Assembly: GCA_016200135.1 (NCBI GenBank)
Contig: JACQFI010000081.1
Coordinates: forward strand, 1 to 49,199
Direction of reading: 5' to 3'
Length of the DNA: 49,199 nucleotides
DNA from: Planctomycetota bacterium
GTDB lineage: Bacteria > Planctomycetota > SZUA-567 > H5-PLA8
Shown: positions 7,431 to 15,071 of the stretch, in pieces
Layout: each line of letters begins with the position of its first letter
Position numbering within the stretch: the stretch's first letter is position 1
Translations under genes and position numbers: made by a program
The notes under the pieces: model-generated
The model's database searches: none
Seen by the model: the letters and a program-made list of their open reading frames with translations, nothing else
Told to the model about the DNA's origin: nothing

Positions 7431-10019
7431 ATGTGCTCCAACTCGCTCCCGCGAATCCTCCTCGCCTGCGGATTTGTATCGGCATTCTCCGCCACCGGAG
7501 CGGAGCCGGACACGAGCTCCGACTGGCCGCAGGTGGGCGGGCCGAACCGTAATGGCATAGTGCTGAATAGCCCTAAACTGCTGGATGCCTGGCCCAAGGA
7601 AGGGCCGCCCTTGGTGTGGAAGAGCGGATTCGTTCCTAGTTATCGCGACGGCGGTTGCGGGAGTGCGATTGTGGCCGACGGCAAAGTCTTTGTGTATTCC
7701 AATAAACAGCCCGTGGATGGCGGGGATGGGTTCAAACTCATCACCGAGGCCACTCTCGCCCTGCTGAAGAACAAGGGGCTCTCAGCCGAAGAACTGGCGA
7801 TCGCCGAAAAGCAGAAAAATGTGGCGCACACCACGCTGGCCGAATGGGCCGCGGCGCTCCGCGGCATCAAGGACGTTCAGATCAGCCACCACGTTTTCGC
7901 CTCTCCGCTCCTGCGGGAACTCTGGGAGCCATCCTTTGTCTGGTCGGACACCGTGTACTGCCTGGACGCGGCCACGGGCAAGGAGCTTTGGAAAAAGTCG
8001 TTCCCGGTGGACAAGCCGACTCTGGTCAGCCCGCTTATTGGAGGGCACCCCGTCCAGTGGTGGATCTTCGGCGGTCCGTGGGGCGGCAATCTGGGAGCTT
8101 CCGGCACACCAACGGCGTGGGGCGGCAAAGTGTACGTGGTGGGTTCCGCGGGGCTCTATAGCCTCTCGGCCAAGGACGGCACGCTTTTGTGGCAGGTGAA
8201 AAGCGGGCCTGAACACGGTTTTCCACTGGTTGCCGACGGCATCGTCTATCACCTCGGCGTGGCTTATGACGCCGAGACCGGCAAGGTGCGCTGGAAGAAT
8301 CCGTTGTGGGCGCTCACCGACGGCAAGCATTCGAGGAATGAATGGGTGGCGCGGTACTTTGGTTCCGGTCTGTGGATGTCCGGCGGCAAAAAATATATTG
8401 TGACCACGGACGGGCACGAGGAGAACGACGTTTCGTGCGTGTGCCTTGAATTGGAGACGGGCAAAGTCATGTGGACGTTCAAGGGCCCCCAAAGTTCCGG
8501 CTTTTACAGCATCCGCGGCGAGTTACTGCTTGCAGACGGACCCGCAAACGTGCCAGTCGCTCTCGCGTTCAAGGCGACGCCCGCCGGTGTGGAAAAAGAA
8601 CCGTTTTGGAAAGGGCGCTTCAGTTCCCCTGCGATTTCGTATCAGGATCATGTGTATGGTGGAAACGGCGTGTTGTATTGCGCCAGTTTGAAGACGGGCG
8701 AGACGACCTGGAAGAAGACTAAATTCGCGTGTTGCGCGCAGATCGTGGCGGATGGAAAGATCCTCGGAAGTCTGGACTCCGGCGGCGTTACGGAAACCGT
8801 TCCGGTCGGCATGATCAGGGCCACCCCCGACACGTACGAGCCCTTGGGTAGTTTCAATCCGGAAGCTATCCCATTGTGTCCCGTGGCTCTTTCGAACGGC
8901 AAGTTGTTTGTCCGCGCAAAGGATCGGGTCGCCTGTTACGACGTGCAGGATCACAACCTTTATTTTGAGGGCGTGACCGCCACCAAAGAAACGCTGGCGT
9001 TCCGCTTCAAACAGACCGGCGGCGGGTTGGGCGGCGACCCAGCGAAGTTGCTCATCACCGCGGCGGGCGGCGCGCCGACGCCGGCCAGAGTGAACATGGA
9101 CGGCGACAACGTCATCGTGGACATCAAAGACATTCCTTTGCCATTCAGCTTATCCTGTGGGGCAAACGTGTTCGTGGGCAAGAACGGCAAGCCCGCGCCT
9201 GCGTTCGGCTGGAGCGAGGCGCGCCGGCTGAAGTTCAAGAAGGCGTTCGACAACGTCATCGTGCTGACGTCCAGTGAACAGCCGCTGCAGCAGCACGGAG
9301 GCTGGAGGGAGGCACCTGCCTACATGGTCGGCGGTGCGAAGGTGACGAAAGCAGAGATTGACCAGACCGGCAGGAATCTGCATCTGACGACGGACAAGAC
9401 GTGGAGGCCCGGCGATCCTGTCAAGGTGACGTACCCTTGTTTCCGAGTCGATCAGGGCGAGCCACGGCGCGAGACCGTCAGCGCGACGGTCGCCGAATTG
9501 CAGGGCGCGGCGGCGAAGTTCGTCAAGGCCGACTCGGCCACTTCCGGAGACTGGAAAGGCAAGTACGGCAAGGAAGGCGCGATGGTGGCCGGCGACAGCA
9601 AAACGTCGGAAGTGCCGATATGCTCAACGATCGAGATGCGGAATTGCACGGTGAAACAGCGATGGGCGCAGAGCGAAAAGGATTCGGCGCATCTGCTCCG
9701 TACCGGCAAGGACCAGGGACGGTCCGTCGAAGAGTGGCATTCCAGCGACGAGTTGTTCATCGATATTGAATGTTTGGACGGCAAGGAGCATCAAGTGGCC
9801 ATTTATGTCGGAAGCAGGAACCCGGCCGCCGTGGAGGTTCTGGATCCCGACACCAAGAAAATCATGGATACTCAGGAAGTTCCTGCAGGAAACGCGGTCA
9901 AGTATCTGGCCTGGAACATCAAAGGCAACGTAACACTTCATGCGGTGAACCTGGGGAGCGCCGAGGCCGCCGGGGTTTACGTAGGTGGGATCTTCATCGA
10001 CCCGCCGGAGGCAAAATGA
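7431..10019 (+). CDS. secreted PQQ-binding-like beta-propeller protein (quinoprotein fold)
   Basis: An 862-residue protein. The ATG at 7431 is preceded by AGAGGA and starts a signal peptide (MCSNSLPRILLACGFVSAFSATGA). It continues with SDWPQVGGPNRNGI, the W-P-x-x-x-GP-x-RNG opening of quinoprotein-like propellers. Repeated blades follow, such as VYCLDAATGKELWKKSF, LYSLSAKDGTLLWQV and YDAETGKVRWK, out to about residue 500. A C-terminal domain of about 150 residues (STIEMRNCTV to VYVGGIFIDP) has the look of a beta-sandwich carbohydrate-binding module. No dehydrogenase metal site is visible, so this is probably a structural or binding propeller rather than an alcohol dehydrogenase. It is followed after seven bases by a truncated nucleoside hydrolase. 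Confidence 0.9.
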   Translation: MCSNSLPRILLACGFVSAFSATGAEPDTSSDWPQVGGPNRNGIVLNSPKLLDAWPKEGPPLVWKSGFVPSYRDGGCGSAIVADGKVFVYSNKQPVDGGDGFKLITEATLALLKNKGLSAEELAIAEKQKNVAHTTLAEWAAALRGIKDVQISHHVFASPLLRELWEPSFVWSDTVYCLDAATGKELWKKSFPVDKPTLVSPLIGGHPVQWWIFGGPWGGNLGASGTPTAWGGKVYVVGSAGLYSLSAKDGTLLWQVKSGPEHGFPLVADGIVYHLGVAYDAETGKVRWKNPLWALTDGKHSRNEWVARYFGSGLWMSGGKKYIVTTDGHEENDVSCVCLELETGKVMWTFKGPQSSGFYSIRGELLLADGPANVPVALAFKATPAGVEKEPFWKGRFSSPAISYQDHVYGGNGVLYCASLKTGETTWKKTKFACCAQIVADGKILGSLDSGGVTETVPVGMIRATPDTYEPLGSFNPEAIPLCPVALSNGKLFVRAKDRVACYDVQDHNLYFEGVTATKETLAFRFKQTGGGLGGDPAKLLITAAGGAPTPARVNMDGDNVIVDIKDIPLPFSLSCGANVFVGKNGKPAPAFGWSEARRLKFKKAFDNVIVLTSSEQPLQQHGGWREAPAYMVGGAKVTKAEIDQTGRNLHLTTDKTWRPGDPVKVTYPCFRVDQGEPRRETVSATVAELQGAAAKFVKADSATSGDWKGKYGKEGAMVAGDSKTSEVPICSTIEMRNCTVKQRWAQSEKDSAHLLRTGKDQGRSVEEWHSSDELFIDIECLDGKEHQVAIYVGSRNPAAVEVLDPDTKKIMDTQEVPAGNAVKYLAWNIKGNVTLHAVNLGSAEAAGVYVGGIFIDPPEAK

Positions 10020-10026
10020 AGGACGC

Positions 10027-10215
10027 ATGAGAATTCCGGTCGTTCTGGACAGCGATATCTCCGGAGACATCGATGATACTTGGGCTCTGGCGCTTTTGCT
10101 CAAGGAAATCGGGGGACAGAGCACCGTAAGGAGCGAAGCGCAGTCTCCGTTCTTCGCCACCGGACCTTCATCATCCGCCTTACCTCTCCTACCCCCCCGC
10201 GCCGTTCGCTCGTAG
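10027..10215 (+). pseudogene. truncated nucleoside hydrolase (IUNH family) N-terminus
   Basis: From the ATG at 10027 the frame reads IPVVLDSDISGDIDDTWALA, followed by LLLKE. D-x-D-x-x-x-x-x-DD-x-x-AL is the calcium and ribose-binding N-terminal motif of inosine-uridine-preferring nucleoside hydrolases, enzymes of about 300-350 residues. After about 27 residues the similarity stops at EIGGQ, and the frame runs through unrelated sequence to a stop at 10213-10215. No continuation is visible downstream in any frame before the next gene at 10442. The start lies seven bases after the PQQ gene, so it was probably its operon partner. It is a decayed gene, cut by deletion or rearrangement. Confidence 0.65.
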
Positions 10216-10221
10216 AAGTGG

Positions 10222-10319
10222 CGGGCGGGTGGCAGGTTTCTAGAAGACTTACAATGACACTTTCTTCCGGTCTGAATCCAGGGGTCTCAGCGTTTTGGCC
10301 GTGCCGCGCCACCCGCCCG
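10222..10319. repeat. inverted repeat with 12-bp arms in the gap after the nucleoside hydrolase remnant
   Basis: CGGGCGGGTGGC (10222-10233) and its exact reverse complement GCCACCCGCCCG (10308-10319) enclose a 74-base AT-richer spacer. A similar GGCCACCCGCC string occurs at 14303-14313. The element sits where the nucleoside hydrolase was truncated and may mark the rearrangement. Nothing else is seen in the 10216-10441 gap. Confidence 0.55.
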
Positions 10320-10441
10320 TACAAAGTCTTTGTTCACTCATTCCCTTTAATTTACGCTTTAAAGCGTGGCTAATAATCCACCCGCTGGATTGCTATTGGA
10401 TGCGCGGGTTTCTATACTTTGCCGCGGGTGAGGGTATCGGC

Positions 10442-11710
10442 ATGAAGTTCTATTTCTGCGAGACCTGCGGAAAGCGGGTGACCGAAGATGACATGGCCGC
10501 CGGGGAAGCCCGCGACAAGAAACTCAAGGGGGTGTTTTGCAAAAACTGCTCCGTGGGCGTCATGACGATGGAGATGGCGGCGCTCACGGACCTTCCAAAA
10601 ACCGATTTACCTGCCCCGCCGCCCGTTCGAGTTTCGACCGCTTCGGGCTCAAAGCTCTCGCCACCTCACCTTGCGGCGGCAAAGTCCTCATCCCGATCGC
10701 ATCCGAAGCCGGCCGATGGCAGCTTGGCGCGCGGCCCGCAGGCCGACCGCCCCGGCGAAAAGCGGAATCCGTACGTGCTGGCGCTTTTTGGCGGAGCGGC
10801 GGCTTTGCTCGTGGCCGTCGCCGCCCTATTGCTTTCCGGTTCCGCTCCAAAAAAGGATGTGGCGCGCAACGAGCCGAAGACCGAGCCGGCGCCGAAGCCT
10901 CCCGAGGCCGCGCCAGCGCTTCCCCCTGCTGCAACCACGGAGCAGAAGCCTGAGCAGAAGACCGAGGCCGCCGATCCCAAACCGAGCGCGGAGAAGACGG
11001 CGGCCCACGAGTTGTCGCCGAAGGAGGCCTACGAGCAGCGGGTCAAGGCGGGCCTGCTCAAGCCGGAGGCGCCGCCGGACGCCCATCCACCTCCACCACC
11101 CGCCGAAGCGAGGCCGCCGGCAGACGCCGGCGACGCGGGGCCGAGCATCACCGCGGACTTTGAGGGCGCGTTCGATGCCCGCTGGAAGATCGAAGGCGCC
11201 GAGGTCAGCGAAGAACAGGCACATGGCGGCAAGAAGAGCCTGAAGTTGGCCGAAGGGCAGTCGGCGGCACTGAGTCTCGGCGCAAAGAACGACCAGCCGG
11301 TGAGAGTCACGATGTGGATCTACGACAACGGCAAGAAGCTGGGCGCGGGTGTGAGCGCGACGGGCCCGGGTTGGGGCGTGAAGACCGGCGCCGGCGACAC
11401 GTTCTGCCTACGGACATGCTGGCGCCCGTATCTGGGGGGCGACGCGGGGTACGTGTGGTTCAACACCGGCGAGAACAAGTGGTTCACGCCGCACTTGGCG
11501 AAAGTGCCGCGCAAAGAGGGCTGGAACGAGTGGGTCTTCGACTTCACCGACCCGAAGGCGCCGAAGATCGCCTGCGGCGGGATAAAGGTGTCCAATTTGA
11601 CGGAGAAATTCGTGCCCGCGGGCGCGGTGGCGGTCTGCCTGATCGGCGGCCAAACCTCGACCGGGCCGCTCTACGTGGACGACATCCGCGTGGAGTATCC
11701 GAAGAAGTAG
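10442..11710 (+). CDS. zinc-ribbon / single-pass membrane protein with an outer sandwich domain
   Basis: A 422-residue protein; the ATG at 10442 has GTGAGGG about eight bases upstream. The N-terminus has two CxxC knuckles (C6-x2-C9 and C33-x2-C36), forming a likely zinc ribbon. A linker follows, then one transmembrane helix near residues 105-128 (YVLALFGGAAALLVAVAALLL). Next comes a long Pro/Ala/Glu/Lys-rich stretch to about 230, and a final domain of about 190 residues. That domain ends LYVDDIRVEYPKK, a galactose-binding-like sandwich ending. The topology would place the zinc ribbon in the cytoplasm and the binding domain outside. Function is unknown; a sensing or anchoring role is conceivable. 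Confidence 0.82.
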   Translation: MKFYFCETCGKRVTEDDMAAGEARDKKLKGVFCKNCSVGVMTMEMAALTDLPKTDLPAPPPVRVSTASGSKLSPPHLAAAKSSSRSHPKPADGSLARGPQADRPGEKRNPYVLALFGGAAALLVAVAALLLSGSAPKKDVARNEPKTEPAPKPPEAAPALPPAATTEQKPEQKTEAADPKPSAEKTAAHELSPKEAYEQRVKAGLLKPEAPPDAHPPPPPAEARPPADAGDAGPSITADFEGAFDARWKIEGAEVSEEQAHGGKKSLKLAEGQSAALSLGAKNDQPVRVTMWIYDNGKKLGAGVSATGPGWGVKTGAGDTFCLRTCWRPYLGGDAGYVWFNTGENKWFTPHLAKVPRKEGWNEWVFDFTDPKAPKIACGGIKVSNLTEKFVPAGAVAVCLIGGQTSTGPLYVDDIRVEYPKK

Positions 11711-11795
11711 GAACTATAGGAAGAGAACAGGAAATCGCACCGGGCGCTTTGGTCATGCGGGACGCCGGTGCTCCGAAGTTCGTGGCTCCGCCGTT

Positions 11796-11899
11796 CGTGG
11801 CTCCGCCGTCCCGGCGGAGGTCGCGGCGGCGTCCCGCCGACGCCGAGAAAACCATCGGCGAGACGCCGATGGGACCACCGCCGGGACGGCGGTGCCACG
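11796..11899. repeat. REP composite B (BIME-like)
   Basis: A 104-bp mosaic. A forward REP at 11796-11824 starts CGTGGCTCCGCCGTCCCGG; part of its head is duplicated at 11781-11794. The palindrome GGCGGCGTCCCGCCG follows, then CATCGGCGAGACGCCGATG, then a REP in the opposite orientation ending GGCGGTGCCACG at 11899. The same order recurs in composite C. It fills the gap between the zinc-ribbon gene and the 3' end of the convergent phyH gene, where it could end both transcripts. Confidence 0.85.
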
Positions 11900-11927
11900 G
11901 GTGCCACGGATTTTGCTCGCGACGAAT

Positions 11928-12803
11928 TCAACGCGCCAGATGAACGTCCGGCACGCGGTTGAATTTTCCGGGCTGGGCGGCCCCCGTGTAAAACGGGATC
12001 AGGGGTTTGACCTGATTGCCGGCAGCGCCGGGCCACCAGAGCGGCAGCTCGGCCGGCTGCTTGCGCGCCATCGCGGCCTGGGCCGGCTCGGAGAGCGCTT
12101 CGAAATCCGGCGCGTACCAGAGCGTCAGGCAGGTGCGGCGCTGCGCGGTGCGGTTGGGATGGGCCGCGTGCAGCACGCGCGCGTCGCCCACCACGAGATC
12201 CCCCGCGGCGACGCAGAGATCGCGCGCATCCGGATGGTCGCAGAAGGCGGGGGAGTCCGGCGCCGCCTTGTACGCAGCTTCGCCGTGCGCGACCGGCAAT
12301 TGATCGTGCAACGCGATGCGCTTGCGGTGCGAACCGGGGAGCACGCGCAGGCAGCCGTTCTCGCGCGTGGTAGCGGTGAGGTAGTACATGAGAAAGACCT
12401 GCGGCGGCGCGGCGGCCGCGCTGCACGCGTCGTCCCAGAGCCACCAATCCTGGTGCCAATAGAGCGCCGGGGCCTGCGGCGGCTTGCTGAGCAGGAAGGA
12501 GCTCAGCCATTTGGGCCGCGCGAATCCCAGCGCACGGAGCGCGGCCAGCGCCTGCGGCCACGCGATCAGGCGCGCGAAGACTTCGTGCTGGTATGCGACG
12601 AAAATGTTGCTGCCCTGGTAACGGAAGTATTCCCGGTCCTGCTGCGGCACCGCGTCGAGCAGGCCGTCCGTGACGAGCCGCAGTTCGTCGAGCATCGCGC
12701 GGTCGAGCACGTTCTTGAAGACGCAGCAGCCGGCGTCCAGCAGTTCTTCCCGCCGGGCGTCCGTTGACGCCTGTTGAGCTGCATGCGCGAGAGCCATCGA
12801 CAT
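11928..12803 (-). CDS. phytanoyl-CoA dioxygenase (PhyH) family Fe(II)/2-oxoglutarate oxygenase
   Basis: A 291-residue protein. The ATG at 12803 is preceded by GGAGG at seven bases, which favours it over the TTG two codons upstream. The double-stranded beta-helix iron ligands are H117-x-D119 in YWHQDWWLW and distal H212 in RVLHAAHPNRT. R222/R223 is the probable 2-oxoglutarate-binding Arg. The block ENGCLRVLPGSHRKR is the classic PhyH motif. PhyH enzymes hydroxylate unactivated carbons, and the substrate here is unknown. It is divergent from the AraC-type gene at 13048, which probably regulates it, and is bracketed by REP composites B and C. Confidence 0.9.
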   Translation of the reverse strand: MSMALAHAAQQASTDARREELLDAGCCVFKNVLDRAMLDELRLVTDGLLDAVPQQDREYFRYQGSNIFVAYQHEVFARLIAWPQALAALRALGFARPKWLSSFLLSKPPQAPALYWHQDWWLWDDACSAAAAPPQVFLMYYLTATTRENGCLRVLPGSHRKRIALHDQLPVAHGEAAYKAAPDSPAFCDHPDARDLCVAAGDLVVGDARVLHAAHPNRTAQRRTCLTLWYAPDFEALSEPAQAAMARKQPAELPLWWPGAAGNQVKPLIPFYTGAAQPGKFNRVPDVHLAR

Positions 12804-12828
12804 GGGCAAGCCTCCGGGATAAGCGATC

Positions 12829-12930
12829 GTGGCTCCGCCGTTCCGGCGGAGGTCTCGGCGGCGTCACGCCGCCGCAAGATACTCATCGGCGAGACGCCGA
12901 TGGGACCACCGCCGGAACGGCGGTGCTACG
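12829..12930. repeat. REP composite C (BIME-like)
   Basis: A mosaic of about 102 bp with the same order and orientation as composite B. It has a forward REP (CGTGGCTCCGCCGTTCCGG), then GGCGGCGTCACGCCGCC, then CATCGGCGAGACGCCGATG, and an inverted REP ending CGGCGGTGCTACG at 12930. It occupies the regulatory gap between the divergent phyH and araC-type genes, close upstream of both, so it may influence their expression. Confidence 0.85.
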
Positions 12931-13047
12931 CTCGGCGTTTGAATTCACGCCTCGACGGTGGAAGAATACGCGAGAGGCGGCGGCCGGCGCGTTCAAGTTT
13001 CTTCGATCGGCGTCAGCTTTTCTTCGGTTCGGCGGCGGAGACGCAGC

Positions 13048-14085
13048 GTGGCGCGGCGATACGGCTCGTTTCCCCAGTGGCATATCAAGCACTTTCATGC
13101 GCACGACCGGCCGCTGCCCGCTTTTCCGGCGCTGAGCCTCGTGCACGAAAGCATCTGTCTCGCCGGGCACGACATTCCGGCGCACGCGCATGCGCACAAA
13201 CACTTCGAGATCTGCTACATCCATTCCGGAAAGGCGAATTGGTTCGCGGAAGGGCGCACGTACCGGCTCAAGGCGGGCGACATTTACATCACCAGGCCCG
13301 GCGAGATCCACGGCGGGGGCACCGATCCGCAGGATCCGTACCACATCTTCGCGGTGGCGCTGGATGTCTCGGCGCTGCCGCTGCAGCCGTTCGCGCGCAG
13401 CAGGCCGCCGCGGCAACTGGAAGCGCGGCGCGGGCACGATGCCGGAGGCCGCGACGTGGCGCAGGCGATGCAGGAGGCCGAGCTCATGCAGGGCGATTTC
13501 GGCGTGCCGCACGCGCGGGTGATCCCCGGCGGCGAGGGGCTCGAGCAGATCTTCCGGCGCCTGCTGGAGGAACTCGACGCGCCGGTGCAGTCCAACGCCA
13601 AGGCGCGCGCGTTGAAAGTGATGATGGTGCAGGCGCTGCTGGTGGAACTGCTCGTCTTCGTCGCGCGCTGCGGGGCGGCGCAGGCGGAGAAGCGCATGCC
13701 GGAGGGCGCGCTGCAACTCCCCAGCCGCCCGCGCTTCCGGGCGCTGCTCGAGAAGATCCGTTCCGAGGCCGCCGAGCCGATGACGCTGCCGCAGATGGCC
13801 GAGTACGTGGGGCTCTCGCCGTCGCACTTCGCGGTCGCGTTCAAGCGCGAGACGGGCCGCACGCCGCTGGAAGCGGTGACGCGCATCCGCATCGACGAGG
13901 CCGCGCGGCGGCTCGCGCTGCCCGGGCGGATCGCGGTGACTGACGTGGCGCTGGACCTGGGCTTCAGTTCCGCGCAGTACTTCAGCATGGTGTTCCGGAA
14001 GTGGAAGGGGTGTTCGCCGACGGAATGGAGGAGGAAGAACTTCGGAACGACAAATTCGAAATCCGAAGCACGAAATCCGAAATAA
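13048..14085 (+). CDS. AraC-family transcriptional regulator with N-terminal cupin sensor
   Basis: About 345 residues from the GTG at 13048, which has GGAG seven bases upstream; the frame is open further upstream into the REP element, so the start is uncertain. The N-terminal cupin shows HDIPAHAHAHKHFEICYI, RLKAGDIYITRPGEIHGG and similar sugar-sensor strands. The C-terminal double helix-turn-helix contains TLPQMAEYVGLSPSHFAVAFK and VALDLGFSSAQYFSMVFRKW. Proteins of this type bind a small effector and activate neighbouring promoters. The divergent phyH gene is the obvious target. The last residues after WRR are probably not conserved. Confidence 0.9.
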   Translation: MARRYGSFPQWHIKHFHAHDRPLPAFPALSLVHESICLAGHDIPAHAHAHKHFEICYIHSGKANWFAEGRTYRLKAGDIYITRPGEIHGGGTDPQDPYHIFAVALDVSALPLQPFARSRPPRQLEARRGHDAGGRDVAQAMQEAELMQGDFGVPHARVIPGGEGLEQIFRRLLEELDAPVQSNAKARALKVMMVQALLVELLVFVARCGAAQAEKRMPEGALQLPSRPRFRALLEKIRSEAAEPMTLPQMAEYVGLSPSHFAVAFKRETGRTPLEAVTRIRIDEAARRLALPGRIAVTDVALDLGFSSAQYFSMVFRKWKGCSPTEWRRKNFGTTNSKSEARNPK

Positions 14086-14178
14086 AGATCTAAAATGAGA
14101 AGAATCAAGAACCAAGCTGCAGACAGAATAACCTGGTGAATTTTCCGACGGCGTTGGTGCTTGTAGATTCGATGAGTC

Positions 14179-14260
14179 GTGGGTGCCACGCCGCATAGCG
14201 GGGTGCGTTGGATTTACGGAATGCGAAAACTCGCACCCCGCTCCGCGGCGTGGCGCCCAC
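14179..14260. repeat. 29-bp imperfect inverted repeat upstream of the AT-rich gene
   Basis: GTGGGTGCCACGCCGCATAG (from 14179) and the complementary arm ending GGCGTGGCGCCCAC (to 14260) pair over 29 positions with three mismatches around a 24-base loop. It lies in the 296-base gap between the AraC-type gene and the membrane gene at 14382. That gap otherwise contains only AT-rich sequence in which the promoter of the next gene should lie. Confidence 0.7.
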
Positions 14261-14381
14261 TTCCGGTCAGAATATAGGAAGTGTGGGGTCTTGGTGATGC
14301 CGGGCCACCCGCCTCATGAATTTCTAATTTCCTCGTGTATTCTGTGGTTTAATGCGCACAAATGTTATGGAGAATTAGAGT

Positions 14382-14978
14382 ATGACTATCGGGCTAATTT
14401 TGGAGATCCTTATTACCCCAATTGGCATTGGCCTCTTCTGTCTCGGATTTTTCTTCGCAGACAAATTGGGCATCGGTTCCAGTTTGGTTTCAGGAATTGT
14501 TTGTACTTGGATGGCCGCCCTTGTTTATGGCGCACCAAAGATTCATCGCATTTTTGCTATCAAGAAGGCCAATTTGAAAGGTTTCATTGAATCGTCGTGG
14601 CCTTCATGGCTAATTCTGATTCTGGTTGCTGGCATCGGATCTTGGCTGATAAGAATGGATGGAATCATCCCAAAATCCGCAGGCTTCGCCTTGTTGATTA
14701 TTTGGCTGGCGCTGAACACAGGAGCACCTTTGGTGTTTCGAGAAACCATTAGAATCCTGTGGCAGCGAACCCGCCCATTGGGGCTTCTAAGCGTATTGGG
14801 ATTAATTGTCTCCACTACAGGAAGTGCAAATGTGGGATGGTTGATAGCCTTTGCCGCAGGCATCCTGTTAACTTTAATTGCTACCTTTCTTGGATTTCAT
14901 GGGCTCCTAGAAACTTGGTGGAGCTTTCCTGAAACTGTGGAGAAGGATTCTTCGCAGCAAAATGTAAGTGTGCCATAA
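14382..14978 (+). CDS. AT-rich multi-pass membrane protein of unknown function, probably acquired
   Basis: A 198-residue protein with about five to six hydrophobic helices (for example LILEILITPIGIGLFCLGFF and SWLILILVAGIGSWLI). It has a short polar C-terminus. A GGAG ribosome binding site precedes the ATG. I recognise no family and no catalytic residues. Its base composition and codon use are clearly AT-richer than every neighbour (many ATT, TTT and AAA codons). A long inverted repeat lies 120 bases upstream. Together these suggest recent horizontal acquisition. It is isolated between convergent or unrelated genes, so context gives no role. Confidence 0.75.
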   Translation: MTIGLILEILITPIGIGLFCLGFFFADKLGIGSSLVSGIVCTWMAALVYGAPKIHRIFAIKKANLKGFIESSWPSWLILILVAGIGSWLIRMDGIIPKSAGFALLIIWLALNTGAPLVFRETIRILWQRTRPLGLLSVLGLIVSTTGSANVGWLIAFAAGILLTLIATFLGFHGLLETWWSFPETVEKDSSQQNVSVP

Positions 14979-15071
14979 ATCGAGATGCAATGGCGGTTAG
15001 CCCTCGCACTGGTGGGGAACGGCTCCCACCAGTGGCACAAAAAAACGGTCCAAACTTTTACGACAGTCGGA

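Noticed and set aside
7431..10019. Functional PQQ alcohol dehydrogenase
   Set aside because: Propeller blades are clear, but no dehydrogenase metal-binding set, Cys-Cys pair or cytochrome c motif is visible, so only a PQQ-like propeller is claimed.
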